From Promethearchaeota archaeon (lineage in GTDB: Archaea; Asgardarchaeota; Lokiarchaeia; Sigyniarchaeales; SOKP01), in contig JAHPZJ010000001.1 of NCBI GenBank assembly GCA_019058245.1, positions 1-44,145 on the forward strand: a stretch of 44,145 bases of DNA, read 5' to 3'. How positions within the stretch are numbered: position 1 is the first letter of the stretch; the number at the start of each line of letters is the position of its first letter. Made by a program: the position numbers and the translations under genes. Of this stretch, positions 24,337-33,834 are shown in pieces. The notes beneath the pieces were generated by a model. That model was given only the letters and a program-made list of their open reading frames with translations, ran no database searches and was not told where the DNA came from.

Positions 24337-25491
24337 TTATTTTTTTAAATTCATATCGACTTCACTTAATAGGATAGTATAAAAATGACATAGTTTTTTT
24401 ATAACCCCTGTGTCAATTTTATCCATATCATCATTAACAGAATGTACATACTTATATGAGGTTTTATCACCATTTCCTAAACCTTGAAATTTTTTATTAC
24501 GAAGAAATAATCCATCACTGTATGTACCAATGTAAAATCTTCTTGCTTTTTCTAAACTCATTATATTATTATTTTCTAAAATATAATTAAGAGCTTTAGT
24601 ATTATTATTTGTGAGGAGACCATGATCCCATAGGATTACTTGATTTGCTATTGAATCAAAATTGATTATGTAGGTCTTTTCTCTATCAAAATTTTTTATA
24701 TTTTTATAGAAATTTCTTATTCCCATAGTACCAGATTCTTCTGCACCAGTAAATACAAAACAAAGATTGTAATTTTTAAGCCTATTTTTCGGATATGAAT
24801 AATAATATAGTAATTCTAAGACAATTGATAATCCTGATGCATTATCGATTGCTCCTTTAGATTTATTATTAGTTATATTTAACCATAATATTAAAGATGC
24901 CATACAATTAATTATTAAGATAATAATTGAAAAGCTATATAATAATATAAAATCCTCAATTGATACAAAAAAATTGAAAATGATTAATAAAAGACTCAAA
25001 GGGAATGAAATTAACCATGCATAATATAATAGAATACGAAATTTTATTGAAAATGTTTGTCCTTTTGAATCTAAATGTGAAAAAAAGAAAATATTATGAT
25101 TTGAATCCTTAATTGTAGGTTGGGAATTTATTGTTATATATAGGTTTTGAGAATGATATTTTTTTCCTAATTTTATTTTCTCAGGATTCCTTGTGAGTAA
25201 AATAAGAATAGAAATTGAAATCAAAATTAATAAAAGATTAACTAATGTAAACGTTATATTGATATTTAAAAATAAAACCAAAAGTAGCCAACTTAATAAT
25301 GTTAAAGAAATTTTAGGATAAATCCTTGAATAAAACGCACTATATGAAAATTCTTGAACAATTGGGGCAAGATTAATATTATCTATCTTCTTTTTAGTAA
25401 TATTGAAACATTTCCTCTCATATTTAGTTCCTGATAACCTTGGAAAAGACAATTCTTCTAAATTATCTCTTATACGTGTTTCATGAATCAT
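24337..25491 (-). CDS. Membrane-embedded M28-family zinc peptidase (second paralogue)
   Basis: 384 residues. It shares SFPRLSGT (15-22) with the protein at 11137 and has the full ligand set: H139 and D141 (FSHLDSKGQ), D216 (AIDNASG), E251-E252 (GAEESGTMG), D279 and H350 (YVHSVNDDMDKID). Membrane segments lie before the first ligand (about 60-100) and again within the catalytic domain (about 153-204), between the HxD motif and the bridging Asp, exactly as in the paralogue. Sequence identity outside the motifs is modest. Located 46 bp upstream of the methyltransferase start on the same strand; a functional link is uncertain. Confidence 0.8.
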   Translation of the reverse strand: MIHETRIRDNLEELSFPRLSGTKYERKCFNITKKKIDNINLAPIVQEFSYSAFYSRIYPKISLTLLSWLLLVLFLNINITFTLVNLLLILISISILILLTRNPEKIKLGKKYHSQNLYITINSQPTIKDSNHNIFFFSHLDSKGQTFSIKFRILLYYAWLISFPLSLLLIIFNFFVSIEDFILLYSFSIIILIINCMASLILWLNITNNKSKGAIDNASGLSIVLELLYYYSYPKNRLKNYNLCFVFTGAEESGTMGIRNFYKNIKNFDREKTYIINFDSIANQVILWDHGLLTNNNTKALNYILENNNIMSLEKARRFYIGTYSDGLFLRNKKFQGLGNGDKTSYKYVHSVNDDMDKIDTGVIKKLCHFYTILLSEVDMNLKK

Positions 25492-25717
25492 AATTGATAA
25501 TATTATAGTAATTATAATACATATTTTTCAAAACTTATGATTTTTTTATATTCAAAAATTCTGTCTCTTATAAAATTCTTTTAGTTTATTAGAATAAATA
25601 CTTATTATGAAAATAAGAAATTTAATAATGACTTATTAAAAAGAATAACAATAAAGTTTCTTAATAAAGATATTGTTAATTCTAATTTTTTTAGGTATTT
25701 CAATCAATTAGTATACT

Positions 25718-26737
25718 TTAATTGAATAGAGTCTTAAGAAATTCATTTAAAAAATGCTCTAAAATATTTTTTAGATCTTTAATCCAAGCAGATCCATCTA
25801 ATTTTTTGATTTTATTTGAACTTTTATATTGGCTCAAGGTAGAAAAAATATCGGATTTTAGGGTTTCTATAGTTTTAATATTCTTAAACTCCTCAGTCAA
25901 ACCAGAATATATATGATCTACTAAATTTTTTATTAAAGTTTCTTCAAATTCTTCGAATCTATATATTACACCAATTTGAAAATAAGATGATAAAAATTGC
26001 TCAATTGACATTTCAAGCTCTCTTTTTTGAATTTTATTCTTATTGAAACAATAAAACTTTATTAACCTCTCTATCATCGTTCCATCAAATATGGTTTTTT
26101 TTGGATGTATAAAATTTTTTTGTCTCATTGTTCTTGTTAAATTTTTTGATTTTGACACCGCTACTTCATTATAATCATTTTGAATTATCTCTGATAATCC
26201 AGAACGTATTGTAAATAAGTTTGTATTAATTTTTTTATTGTTATAAAAAATTGTTGGGACATTTACTTTATTTTTTTCAAGAATTTCATTTAACCATAGA
26301 GAATCTTTATCGAATGGTGAGAAGAATATTTCATAAAGAGCGCTAAATTCAAACTCTTTCATATCTTTTTTAAATATGTTTCGTATATATTCATCATATT
26401 CAAGAAAAAATAGAGAAATACAGTCATCAATAGCAGTATGGTAGTCTGTATATTGTTCTTTAATAAGATGTTTTTTATATTCTGATCTGAATTGATGGGC
26501 CCGAATCCACTCAAAAGCAAGATCTAATACTTGTTTTTCATTGATAATTTTACTCTTATAGTAGTTAATGATCTCTACTACCTCCAAAGTTGAATTTCTT
26601 ATTGACTGATTAACAAGAAATTCTGCTATAATTTCAACTGGCGTTAACGAATTGGATTGACTTTTTATTCTCTCATAATAACTTAATAAACGTTTTTTAT
26701 CAATCTTTAGAGCATGTTCAAAGTTTTTTTTTTCCAA
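25718..26737 (-). CDS. Unrecognised 339-residue protein
   Basis: No family recognised. It is predicted to be mostly helical and charged, without signal peptide or membrane segments. The apparent start is TTG 26735-26737, next to a run of 10 A residues (minus strand), so the start is uncertain. It follows the 344-residue gene by 26 bp and is probably co-transcribed with it. A central segment NTNLFTIRSG resembles RTNLFTIIGS in that neighbour, which could be a shared motif or chance. The 226 bp before the M28 gene hold no other gene. Confidence 0.6.
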   Translation of the reverse strand: MEKKNFEHALKIDKKRLLSYYERIKSQSNSLTPVEIIAEFLVNQSIRNSTLEVVEIINYYKSKIINEKQVLDLAFEWIRAHQFRSEYKKHLIKEQYTDYHTAIDDCISLFFLEYDEYIRNIFKKDMKEFEFSALYEIFFSPFDKDSLWLNEILEKNKVNVPTIFYNNKKINTNLFTIRSGLSEIIQNDYNEVAVSKSKNLTRTMRQKNFIHPKKTIFDGTMIERLIKFYCFNKNKIQKRELEMSIEQFLSSYFQIGVIYRFEEFEETLIKNLVDHIYSGLTEEFKNIKTIETLKSDIFSTLSQYKSSNKIKKLDGSAWIKDLKNILEHFLNEFLKTLFN

Positions 26738-26763
26738 AGTATTTACATTCTTTTAATTTTTAT

Positions 26764-27798
26764 TCAATTTTTAACATCAAGAACACTTTGTATTTTTGAA
26801 AGAGAAATTTGGGAATTTAGGTTCCATTTTTTAAACGGATTAATATTTGGATTAATTTCTATCAATGTTTCTTCGAAATTTTTATTTTTATCTAAAATTA
26901 ATCTAATTTTTTGCTTATAAAATATTAAGTCATTTGAATCCTTACTGTTAATTTCATTATTAATTAAAATCATACCATAGCTTTTTTTTTCATCGTTATT
27001 AATTGAAAATTCTTCCAAATATAAAACCTTCTTATTCTTACAGCTTAAATCAATCAATCTTATACTAGGATGAATATTCATCTTATTAAATAATCTTAAT
27101 GCCTCGACAATTCGGTCTTCATAATAGTCTGGTAATATTGCCATGACATAATAAGATGGAATTGATGATCGATATTTATCCTTCAAAGGATTATCAGAAT
27201 CAAAAGTGTATAGATTAGATACTTTTAAATCCTCAGAGTCAATTCGTTCTATTATTCCTATACAATAATAATTCTGTTTCTCATTCCAATACATCTTTCT
27301 AGCTGAACCAAGAGAATGTTCAATTAGGTTTATGCCTCTTGTTAATTCAACATCAATAAAATTGTTAAAATTAAATTCATTTCTATTTATACTTTCATTT
27401 ACAATTTTTCCTTGTAAAATACTCGGATGAATATATTTAATCAATTTATAGTAAATTAAGTTGATATCTTCCGTATAAGGTGAACCAATTATTGTGAACA
27501 GATTTGTTCTAATCCCATCAGAAAATTTTGAAGAATTAAGACATATAAAAGATTGAATTATTTCACTTTCAGTAATCTTTTTATATGAAGTCAAAGTTGA
27601 CTCCACTCTATTTAGTGTCCACTCCTTCTCTTTAATTAATCCCTCTGCCAGAAGTAAAGGTCCAAGAAACTTTAACGAGAGAGTTCTAATCATAGATTTA
27701 CGTTCATTAGATAAAGGCTCATAATATTTTATTTTATCAAAGACTCGTTTTTCTTCGTCAGAATAGAATAAGCATAGAATTAAGTTTTTATCCTGCAT
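26764..27798 (-). CDS. Unrecognised 344-residue protein
   Basis: ATG start at 27796-27798. No family recognised. Soluble, mixed alpha/beta composition; central strands such as YYCIGIIERI and YYVMAILPDYYEDRIVEALRLF suggest a globular alpha/beta domain with a helix after an acidic loop. No catalytic motif can be named. Leads a two-gene unit with the 339-residue protein. The gap of 226 bp to the small gene at 28025 contains no evident gene. Confidence 0.6.
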   Translation of the reverse strand: MQDKNLILCLFYSDEEKRVFDKIKYYEPLSNERKSMIRTLSLKFLGPLLLAEGLIKEKEWTLNRVESTLTSYKKITESEIIQSFICLNSSKFSDGIRTNLFTIIGSPYTEDINLIYYKLIKYIHPSILQGKIVNESINRNEFNFNNFIDVELTRGINLIEHSLGSARKMYWNEKQNYYCIGIIERIDSEDLKVSNLYTFDSDNPLKDKYRSSIPSYYVMAILPDYYEDRIVEALRLFNKMNIHPSIRLIDLSCKNKKVLYLEEFSINNDEKKSYGMILINNEINSKDSNDLIFYKQKIRLILDKNKNFEETLIEINPNINPFKKWNLNSQISLSKIQSVLDVKN

Positions 27799-28024
27799 CT
27801 AATTTTACTTTTCCAGAGTAACTTTATTTTATAAGTTTTACTAAGAAATTTCAGTTTAAAAATCTACTTTTATATTAGTATAATAAAGATAAAGTTATTT
27901 AAAGATAATATTCCTTTTTATCCTAACTGCTCAAATCGATTGTTGTAATTGTATTTATATCTTAAATATGAGAAATGAGAGAAACAAATTAGATGAAGTT
28001 AAGAACTTTAATTCAATAATAATT

Positions 28025-28252
28025 TTATTGTTCAATAGACTTGTAAGTATGATTCCACTCAAATATTTTTAATTCTGATAAATCAATTTCAATTATTCTA
28101 GGCCTTTTAAAATCCTGATATATAAACATGAAATTATTAAATTTGATACTATAGGCACTATAAATTTTATTTTTATCAATTTTTACAATTCGAGAAAGGC
28201 TTGATAATCTGGTTGAAATTTCTTTAATCTTTTCAAATTTCTTAACATTCAC
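28025..28252 (-). CDS. Small hypothetical protein, 75 residues
   Basis: GTG start at 28250-28252. A lysine-rich N-terminal helix (about 4-22) is followed by beta-type sequence (KIYSAYSIKFNNFMFIYQDF, RIIEIDLSELKIFEW). No recognised family. On the same strand as the unrecognised pair downstream; it could belong to the same accessory block. Confidence 0.45.
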   Translation of the reverse strand: MNVKKFEKIKEISTRLSSLSRIVKIDKNKIYSAYSIKFNNFMFIYQDFKRPRIIEIDLSELKIFEWNHTYKSIEQ

Positions 28253-28370
28253 TTACTCTCTTAAAATTTTGCGCCTTAAAACCTTAAAAATTTAATATAT
28301 TATTAAGATTCGTAAAATTCGTAAAAATATGCTCTGTAATAAAGTCTTTAAAGTAAGAATACTTTTTTGG

Positions 28371-28380
28371 TTTAATAAAT
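28371..28380 (+). promoter_or_regulatory. TATA box of the ether-lipid operon
   Basis: TTTAATAAAT centred about 24 bp before ATG 28399, consistent with a leaderless mRNA for the first gene of the lipid cluster. Confidence 0.45.
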
Positions 28381-28398
28381 AAACGATAAGATACTGAA

Positions 28399-29148
28399 AT
28401 GGGTAACATTTTCACAGATCTTGGAATTGTCGGGATTACATACTTTTATGTGCTCTTAACAATTTTTATTCCCCTAATTTTGTACAAGAAAGATACTATT
28501 TCTAAATTTACAGCTAGAAAAACCATTCATATATTTGCTGGATTAGCAATATTAAGTGCACCATTCTATTTTTGGCCATTTTGGCCTACTATTATAGCAG
28601 GTACACTAACGATTTTTGTATTTTTAAGCTCAAAAGAATCAAAATTGAAGCAGTTTAAAGACTTATATGATGCAATATCTGAGGAACAAGAAGAGGGTTT
28701 AAAAAGAGCTTTTCTTCAAGGTCCTTTTTTTTATTGTCTATCAATTACATTTTTAGTTTTCATTTTTGGAATACTCGCTCCAAATCAATTCTATTTTCCA
28801 ATCGCTGGAGTATTATTAATGATTTTTGCTGATACATTAGCTTCAATTATAGGAAAACGTTGGGGAAAGATAAGTGTAAGTCTTTTTTGGACTAATTCAA
28901 AAAGAACGCTTGAGGGATCTCTCACATTCTTTATAACTGCATTGATCTTATGTTATCTATCGTTTTACCTATTTGGCACTCTTATTCCAACCTTTCAAGA
29001 AGCATTAGATATCCCTTCTGTCTTGATATATTCTCTAATTACTAGTGCTATTGCAACTGTCATCGAATTAATTTCTCCAAGCACTTATGACGATTTAACG
29101 GTTCCGATTGGAAGTACAATAACTATATATCTTTTAACGTTCCTCTAA
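28399..29148 (+). CDS. Dolichol/phytol kinase-family membrane protein (isoprenoid alcohol kinase-like)
   Basis: 249 residues with about seven membrane segments. RKTIHIFAG (about 40-48), FADTLASIIGKRWGK, KRTLEGSL and the C-terminal ELISPSTYDDLTVPI are signatures of the SEC59/VTE5/DGK1-like family of CTP-dependent lipid-alcohol kinases. First gene of a same-strand run with geranylgeranyl reductase, GGGP synthase and a UbiA prenyltransferase, so a role in phosphorylating an isoprenoid or archaeal lipid alcohol is likely; this step is inferred from context. Confidence 0.8.
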   Translation: MGNIFTDLGIVGITYFYVLLTIFIPLILYKKDTISKFTARKTIHIFAGLAILSAPFYFWPFWPTIIAGTLTIFVFLSSKESKLKQFKDLYDAISEEQEEGLKRAFLQGPFFYCLSITFLVFIFGILAPNQFYFPIAGVLLMIFADTLASIIGKRWGKISVSLFWTNSKRTLEGSLTFFITALILCYLSFYLFGTLIPTFQEALDIPSVLIYSLITSAIATVIELISPSTYDDLTVPIGSTITIYLLTFL

Positions 29149-29204
29149 TTAAATTAAATTTATTGATTTATCTCAAAAAAATAAAAAGAAAAAGATCTTC
29201 TATT

Positions 29205-30599
29205 ATGGAAAACATAGAAAAAACCTTTGATGTGATCGTAATCGGAGCTGGTACAGGGGGTACTACAGCAGCAAGATTTACAGCTAAAAAAGGTTTAAAT
29301 GTATGTTTAATAGATAGAAAGAAAAAGGAAGATATAGGGAATAAAATATGTGGTGATGCAGTAGGGAATGAGATTTTTGACCTTCTAAAAATAGCCCATC
29401 CTAAAGATGAAGAACTTTCTTGTCATATAAAAGGAGCAAAATTATATTCCCCTGATCTTAAAAAATGTATAACCCTTCTCGATCCAAAACAAGCTGGTTA
29501 TATTGTAAATAGATTAGAATTTGGACAGAGATTATTGAATGAAGCTCTTGATGCTGGTGTAAAGCAATTTTTGGATAAAACTATGGTGTTAGATTTATTA
29601 TATTCCAATGGGACGGTAAATGGAGTCCAAGTTAAATTAGCAAATGGTGAAAAAGTTAACCTTAATGCTAAAATTGTCATTGATGCTAGTGGTTTTTATA
29701 CTCCTTTAAGAAAAAAAGTAAGAAGCACCTTAATTGAGAAAAATATTCAAAAAGAAGATAGTATTTTATGCTATCGTGAAATAGTAAAATTTTCACCATC
29801 AGATCTAGAAGTACAAGATCCTGAACATATTACAATTATTCTTGATCAAAAGAAAGCACCAGGGGGATATATCTGGTATTTTCCCAAAAATCAATCATCA
29901 GTCAACATAGGAATTGGTACTTTTATGGATTATAGAGGTAAAGTTAAAGATCTCTATAGATCTAATGTATATAATAAATTTATTAAAACATCTAAAGTTG
30001 AGATTCTCTCCTCTGGAGGCGGTGTAGTTCCAGTGAGAAGACCATTATGGTCATGTGCGGACAATGGATTTATGCTAATAGGAGATGCTGCTTGCCAAGT
30101 CAATCCACTTCATGGTGGTGGAATTGATCCATCCATGCGGGCGGGATATTATGCAGCTAATTCAGCACTTCAAGCTCTAGAAAATAATAATTATTCCATT
30201 AATCAATTATGGGATTATAATTATAAAGTAATGACAAGTTTTGGAGCAGAATTTGCTTCATTAGATTTATTAAGAATTGTTCTTCAATCACTTTCAAACG
30301 AAGCTCTCAATTTTGGATTAGGACGTGAGTTATTAAGTGGAGAAGAAATTTTAGAAATTTCTTCTAAAGGTGGATTAAATTTATCTTTAATAGATATGGC
30401 AGTTAAAGCTTTTAAGGGAATTTCGAATCCGAATTTACTATTGGATTTAAATTATCTTAGAATAAGAATGAATGAAATATCTAAACTTTATAAAAATTTC
30501 CCCAGAAATTTAAGTCAATTTTCCAATTGGAAAGAAAAAGCAATTGGAATTTATGAAAAAATTAAAACAATGTTTGTAGGTTCTAAAAAAATTAAATAA
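29205..30599 (+). CDS. Digeranylgeranylglycerophospholipid reductase (geranylgeranyl reductase family)
   Basis: 464 residues from ATG 29205; an in-frame TTG at 29163 would add 14 basic residues and is less likely. The FAD-binding GAGTGG is at 14-19, the active-site region NKICGDAVG at 46-54 and the second FAD motif LIGDAACQVNPLHGGGID further on. This flavoenzyme saturates the double bonds of archaeal isoprenoid lipid chains. It is followed after 1 bp by the GGGP synthase gene, in a tight lipid operon. Confidence 0.9.
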   Translation: MENIEKTFDVIVIGAGTGGTTAARFTAKKGLNVCLIDRKKKEDIGNKICGDAVGNEIFDLLKIAHPKDEELSCHIKGAKLYSPDLKKCITLLDPKQAGYIVNRLEFGQRLLNEALDAGVKQFLDKTMVLDLLYSNGTVNGVQVKLANGEKVNLNAKIVIDASGFYTPLRKKVRSTLIEKNIQKEDSILCYREIVKFSPSDLEVQDPEHITIILDQKKAPGGYIWYFPKNQSSVNIGIGTFMDYRGKVKDLYRSNVYNKFIKTSKVEILSSGGGVVPVRRPLWSCADNGFMLIGDAACQVNPLHGGGIDPSMRAGYYAANSALQALENNNYSINQLWDYNYKVMTSFGAEFASLDLLRIVLQSLSNEALNFGLGRELLSGEEILEISSKGGLNLSLIDMAVKAFKGISNPNLLLDLNYLRIRMNEISKLYKNFPRNLSQFSNWKEKAIGIYEKIKTMFVGSKKIK

Positions 30600-30600
30600 T

Positions 30601-31437
30601 TTGAAAAATGTGAAAGGTATGGTTGATATATTAATTGATGGGTGTATTGAAAGAAATACTTATGAATATTTAATAAAAAAAATTAATAGTGACGGATCTT
30701 TGCATTTTTCCTTGATAGATCCAGATCCATTAAGGCAAGGACCAAGTAAAGCAGCAAAAATGGCTAAATATGCTGAAGACGCTGGAACCGATGCTATTTT
30801 AATTGGAGGAAGTACTGTTTTTGATCAAAGTTTTGTTGATAAAACAATTCAAGCAATAAAAAGCAAAACTGAAGTACCTATTATTATTTTTCCTGGAGGT
30901 ATTAGTAATGTTTCTCAATATGCAGATGCTATTTTCTTTATGTCTTTATTGAACTCATCAGATCCTTATTCTATAGTGGGACAACAAGCGCTTGCTTCTT
31001 ATACAATTAGATCATTCAACCTAGAATATATTTCAATGGCATATTTAATAATAGAACCTGGAGGAAGTGCAGGATGGATTGGAAACGCGAAATTATTACC
31101 AAGAAATAAACCCAAATTAACAGCTGCTTATGCTTTAGCAGCAGAAATGTTTGGTTTTAAAATTGTTTATTTAGAGGCAGGTTCTGGAAGCGAAAAAATT
31201 CCATTAGATCATATAAAAACTTGTAAATCCATTTTAAATATTCCAATAATTACTGGGGGAGGCGTTGATAATAAAGAAGATGCTAAAAATTTTGTGGAAG
31301 CGGGAGCAGATATTATTGTAATGGGAACTTTCATTGAAAATCACATCCTTAAAGATAATGGTAACTCTTTAAAAGAAATAATTGATGAAATTAAAAATAC
31401 TGGTAAAACTCAGACTAAGAAATTTAATTTTAAATGA
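30601..31437 (+). CDS. Geranylgeranylglyceryl phosphate synthase
   Basis: 278 residues from TTG 30601. The enzyme forms the first ether bond of archaeal lipids by joining geranylgeranyl diphosphate to sn-glycerol 1-phosphate. Visible TIM-barrel motifs: SLIDPDP (N-terminal strand), ILIGGST, IIFPGGISNVS, YLIIEPGGSAGWIG, YLEAGSGS and PIITGGGVDNKEDA, where GxG phosphate-binding loops lie. The full set of loops argues for an active enzyme. Tightly placed after the reductase and 13 bp before the UbiA gene. Confidence 0.94.
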   Translation: MKNVKGMVDILIDGCIERNTYEYLIKKINSDGSLHFSLIDPDPLRQGPSKAAKMAKYAEDAGTDAILIGGSTVFDQSFVDKTIQAIKSKTEVPIIIFPGGISNVSQYADAIFFMSLLNSSDPYSIVGQQALASYTIRSFNLEYISMAYLIIEPGGSAGWIGNAKLLPRNKPKLTAAYALAAEMFGFKIVYLEAGSGSEKIPLDHIKTCKSILNIPIITGGGVDNKEDAKNFVEAGADIIVMGTFIENHILKDNGNSLKEIIDEIKNTGKTQTKKFNFK

Positions 31438-31450
31438 GATGTGAATTTTA

Positions 31451-32329
31451 ATGAATTTTAAAGATGCTATCGGGATTCTTCGACCAATTAATGATATAAT
31501 GGGAAGTTTAACGGTCATAATTGGAGTTTTGGTGACTAGACAAGGAATTGGATATGAAAAAATTATTATTAACATTATACTAGGTGTATTAACCTATTTT
31601 TTTATCGCTGGTTCTGGAATGATCATAAATGATATATATGATGTTGAGATTGATAAAATAAATAGACCAGAACGACCAATTCCTAGTGGTGCAATAACAT
31701 TACTTCAAGCAAAATACTTATTTGTAGGTGTTTTTATTTTAGGGATAATTCTTTCGATTATTCACAGTATTATTTTTAATTTACAATTTATAAATGTAAT
31801 TGTAGTAATATTTTTCGGTTTTATGGGATGGGTATATGCAAAATGGGGAAAAAAAAGTGGTTTTTTTGGTAATATTATTGTTAGTATTTCTTTTTCTATT
31901 GGTTTTATATATGGAGCAATTTTGAATAGCTCAATAATTCCTATATATATATATTTCTTCTTTCTAAATAGTATTTTTGGCTTACTATCTCGAGAAATTA
32001 TAAAGGGTTGCGAAGATATAGAGGGGGATAAAGAATTGGGAGTTAATACTTTAGCTATTAAATTAGGCTTAGAAAAAACTCCTTACATCTCTATGATTTG
32101 TGCATTTCTATCTATACTATTTTTTATACTTGCGGCATTCACAGATTTAATTAATCGCTTAGCTTTTTCAATTTCAATGATTTTTGGCATAGTTGTAGTA
32201 TTATATGCAGCATTATTAATGCCTAAAAAGAATTTAGAAAAAAAGGATTTCTCAAAAATTAGTTTATTATTAAAAATAGCCATGCTTTTAGGATTAATTG
32301 CAATTCTTTTAGCTAGTATTAGTTTTTAA
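31451..32329 (+). CDS. UbiA-family prenyltransferase, probable digeranylgeranylglyceryl phosphate synthase
   Basis: 292 residues with about eight membrane helices. First aspartate motif NDIYDVEID (60-68) followed by NRPERPIPSG; second motif REIIKGCEDIEGDKELGVNTL. These match the archaeal enzyme that adds the second geranylgeranyl chain to GGGP, the step after its upstream neighbour. Other UbiA enzymes look similar, so the substrate rests on operon context. Its end overlaps the opposite-strand methyltransferase end by 4 bp. Confidence 0.88.
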   Translation: MNFKDAIGILRPINDIMGSLTVIIGVLVTRQGIGYEKIIINIILGVLTYFFIAGSGMIINDIYDVEIDKINRPERPIPSGAITLLQAKYLFVGVFILGIILSIIHSIIFNLQFINVIVVIFFGFMGWVYAKWGKKSGFFGNIIVSISFSIGFIYGAILNSSIIPIYIYFFFLNSIFGLLSREIIKGCEDIEGDKELGVNTLAIKLGLEKTPYISMICAFLSILFFILAAFTDLINRLAFSISMIFGIVVVLYAALLMPKKNLEKKDFSKISLLLKIAMLLGLIAILLASISF

Positions 32330-33774
32330 ATATATCTATCTTTACTTTTTTTGAATTTATTTAAAAACAGAATTACTCCGTTAAAATCCTTACTACTTAT
32401 TAATTCTTTTAGTATTAATTTATCATTTGAATTCATACTAATAATCGGAAGTGTTTCTATCAAAGATCTAACTTGAGTTAATCCTAAATATTTTCTTGTA
32501 TATTCAGCATCAGAATATTTATAAGTTGTTAGAAATTCACTATCTAATTTTTTTCTGAATATTTCCAAAATAAAATTAAAGTAATTTTTCAATAAAATTT
32601 GATCCTCTATATTGATGGTTGGTTCCAAAAAGAGTTGAATTGGATGAGTTCTGTATGTATTTCCCGACACATAAATCCCATCAACTCCAAAATCCTCAGA
32701 GAGAATTCCTAATCCAACTCTCCCAATGTAAGAACCAGTATCAACAGTTCGAACACATAAAATATTAGATTCTACTTTATGTTTTAAAAAATCATTAATA
32801 TGAAGTATTTTCTTTTTATATTCATTGTTTTGATAATTATTCGCATCTATTACTATAATTTCATTATTCCCTTTATTTTCAATTACATCTGAATTTAATA
32901 GATAAAAATTTACCTTTAGGGGTATTTGAGTATGATATTCTTTGAGAAACTCATCAAATTCAGACCCAGCTCGAAATTTAAATTCTGGTTTAAGAATATA
33001 TCGTTTTTCGAATATAGTATTTTTCTTTTTAATTTTAATACCATCAAATTCTATACTTTCAACTTTTGGTTCTGCTTTCCTTTTAAAGAAACTAATACAG
33101 ATATTTGTGCCTGTAAATTCAAATATTTTTGTCTCAAATATGATCATTTTTTTTATTTTATAATATTCAAGAAAATCTTTCCGAAACTTATTTGAAACTG
33201 ATGCTCCAAATAAAAAGTTTGATGGAATGATGTAAATTAAATTCTCAATTTTATTTCTCAAATCATTTATCATTGCAATTTGGTATAAATCTTGATAGCC
33301 TTCATTTTTACCCTTAAATAATTCTAAGTATTTTTGAGTTTCTCTATGCTTTCTAATATATCCTAAATAGAGATAAGGTGGATTTGTTATATGGAACAAT
33401 GGAAAATGAGCACGTTTCATAAACTCTGGAAAATTTTCTAGATTATTTCTTAATTGAATGTTCAATTTAGCTAATTTTGAAGGTATTTTATATTTCTCAG
33501 CATTTCTAATGCACTTCTTTACCATCTCTGGTTGAATGTCAAATAAAAAAATATGTTCCGTAAAAAATTGAGTTCTCTTTTCAATTGGAATTGAATTTAA
33601 TATTGGCAAGATTAGATTTCCTTCTCCAGCATATAAATCAATCCATGAATGTTTCCAAAGTCTTGATTTTATTTCAGGAAATATGTATTTTACAAAGATA
33701 TCTCTTGATGTCAAATGAACACCTAAAGATCTCCGATGTTTAGTATTTTCCATTTTTTGGGTTTGATTTCCCAT
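32326..33774 (-). CDS. Orphan DNA adenine-N6 methyltransferase
   Basis: 482 residues. A motif-X-like RRSLGVHLTSRDIF (14-26) precedes motif I DLYAGEGNL (46-54), D79 in LFDIQPE (motif II) and the catalytic NPPY (131-134). The remaining 300 residues include a recognition-type region and CVRTVDTGSYIGRVGLG. Not closely similar to the methyltransferase at 22776 outside the motifs. No nuclease, specificity or control gene is adjacent: its neighbours are the lipid operon (convergent, 4-bp overlap) and the PadR/HAAS pair. Probably a solitary modification enzyme; target unknown. ATG 33774, or ATG seven codons in. Confidence 0.82.
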   Translation of the reverse strand: MGNQTQKMENTKHRRSLGVHLTSRDIFVKYIFPEIKSRLWKHSWIDLYAGEGNLILPILNSIPIEKRTQFFTEHIFLFDIQPEMVKKCIRNAEKYKIPSKLAKLNIQLRNNLENFPEFMKRAHFPLFHITNPPYLYLGYIRKHRETQKYLELFKGKNEGYQDLYQIAMINDLRNKIENLIYIIPSNFLFGASVSNKFRKDFLEYYKIKKMIIFETKIFEFTGTNICISFFKRKAEPKVESIEFDGIKIKKKNTIFEKRYILKPEFKFRAGSEFDEFLKEYHTQIPLKVNFYLLNSDVIENKGNNEIIVIDANNYQNNEYKKKILHINDFLKHKVESNILCVRTVDTGSYIGRVGLGILSEDFGVDGIYVSGNTYRTHPIQLFLEPTINIEDQILLKNYFNFILEIFRKKLDSEFLTTYKYSDAEYTRKYLGLTQVRSLIETLPIISMNSNDKLILKELISSKDFNGVILFLNKFKKSKDRYI

Positions 33775-33814
33775 TTTCAGTTGAACTTTCTTGTGTTTTT
33801 AGATGATTTAATGT

Positions 33815-33831
33815 AAAAAAAACAAAAAAAA
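33815..33831 (-). terminator. Oligo-T terminator of the PadR/HAAS operon
   Basis: Two A8 runs on the plus strand separated by one C (T8-G-T8 in the transcript) lie directly after the HAAS gene stop at 33835. Confidence 0.5.
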
Positions 33832-33834
33832 GAA

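Noticed and set aside
32926..33195. Two overlapping plus-strand ORFs of 89 and 73 residues
   Set aside because: Antisense shadows of the adenine methyltransferase, rich in Phe from reversed Lys/Glu codons.
22776..33774. The two adenine methyltransferases as one restriction-modification pair
   Set aside because: They are 8 kb apart, separated by the lipid operon, and share little beyond the motifs.
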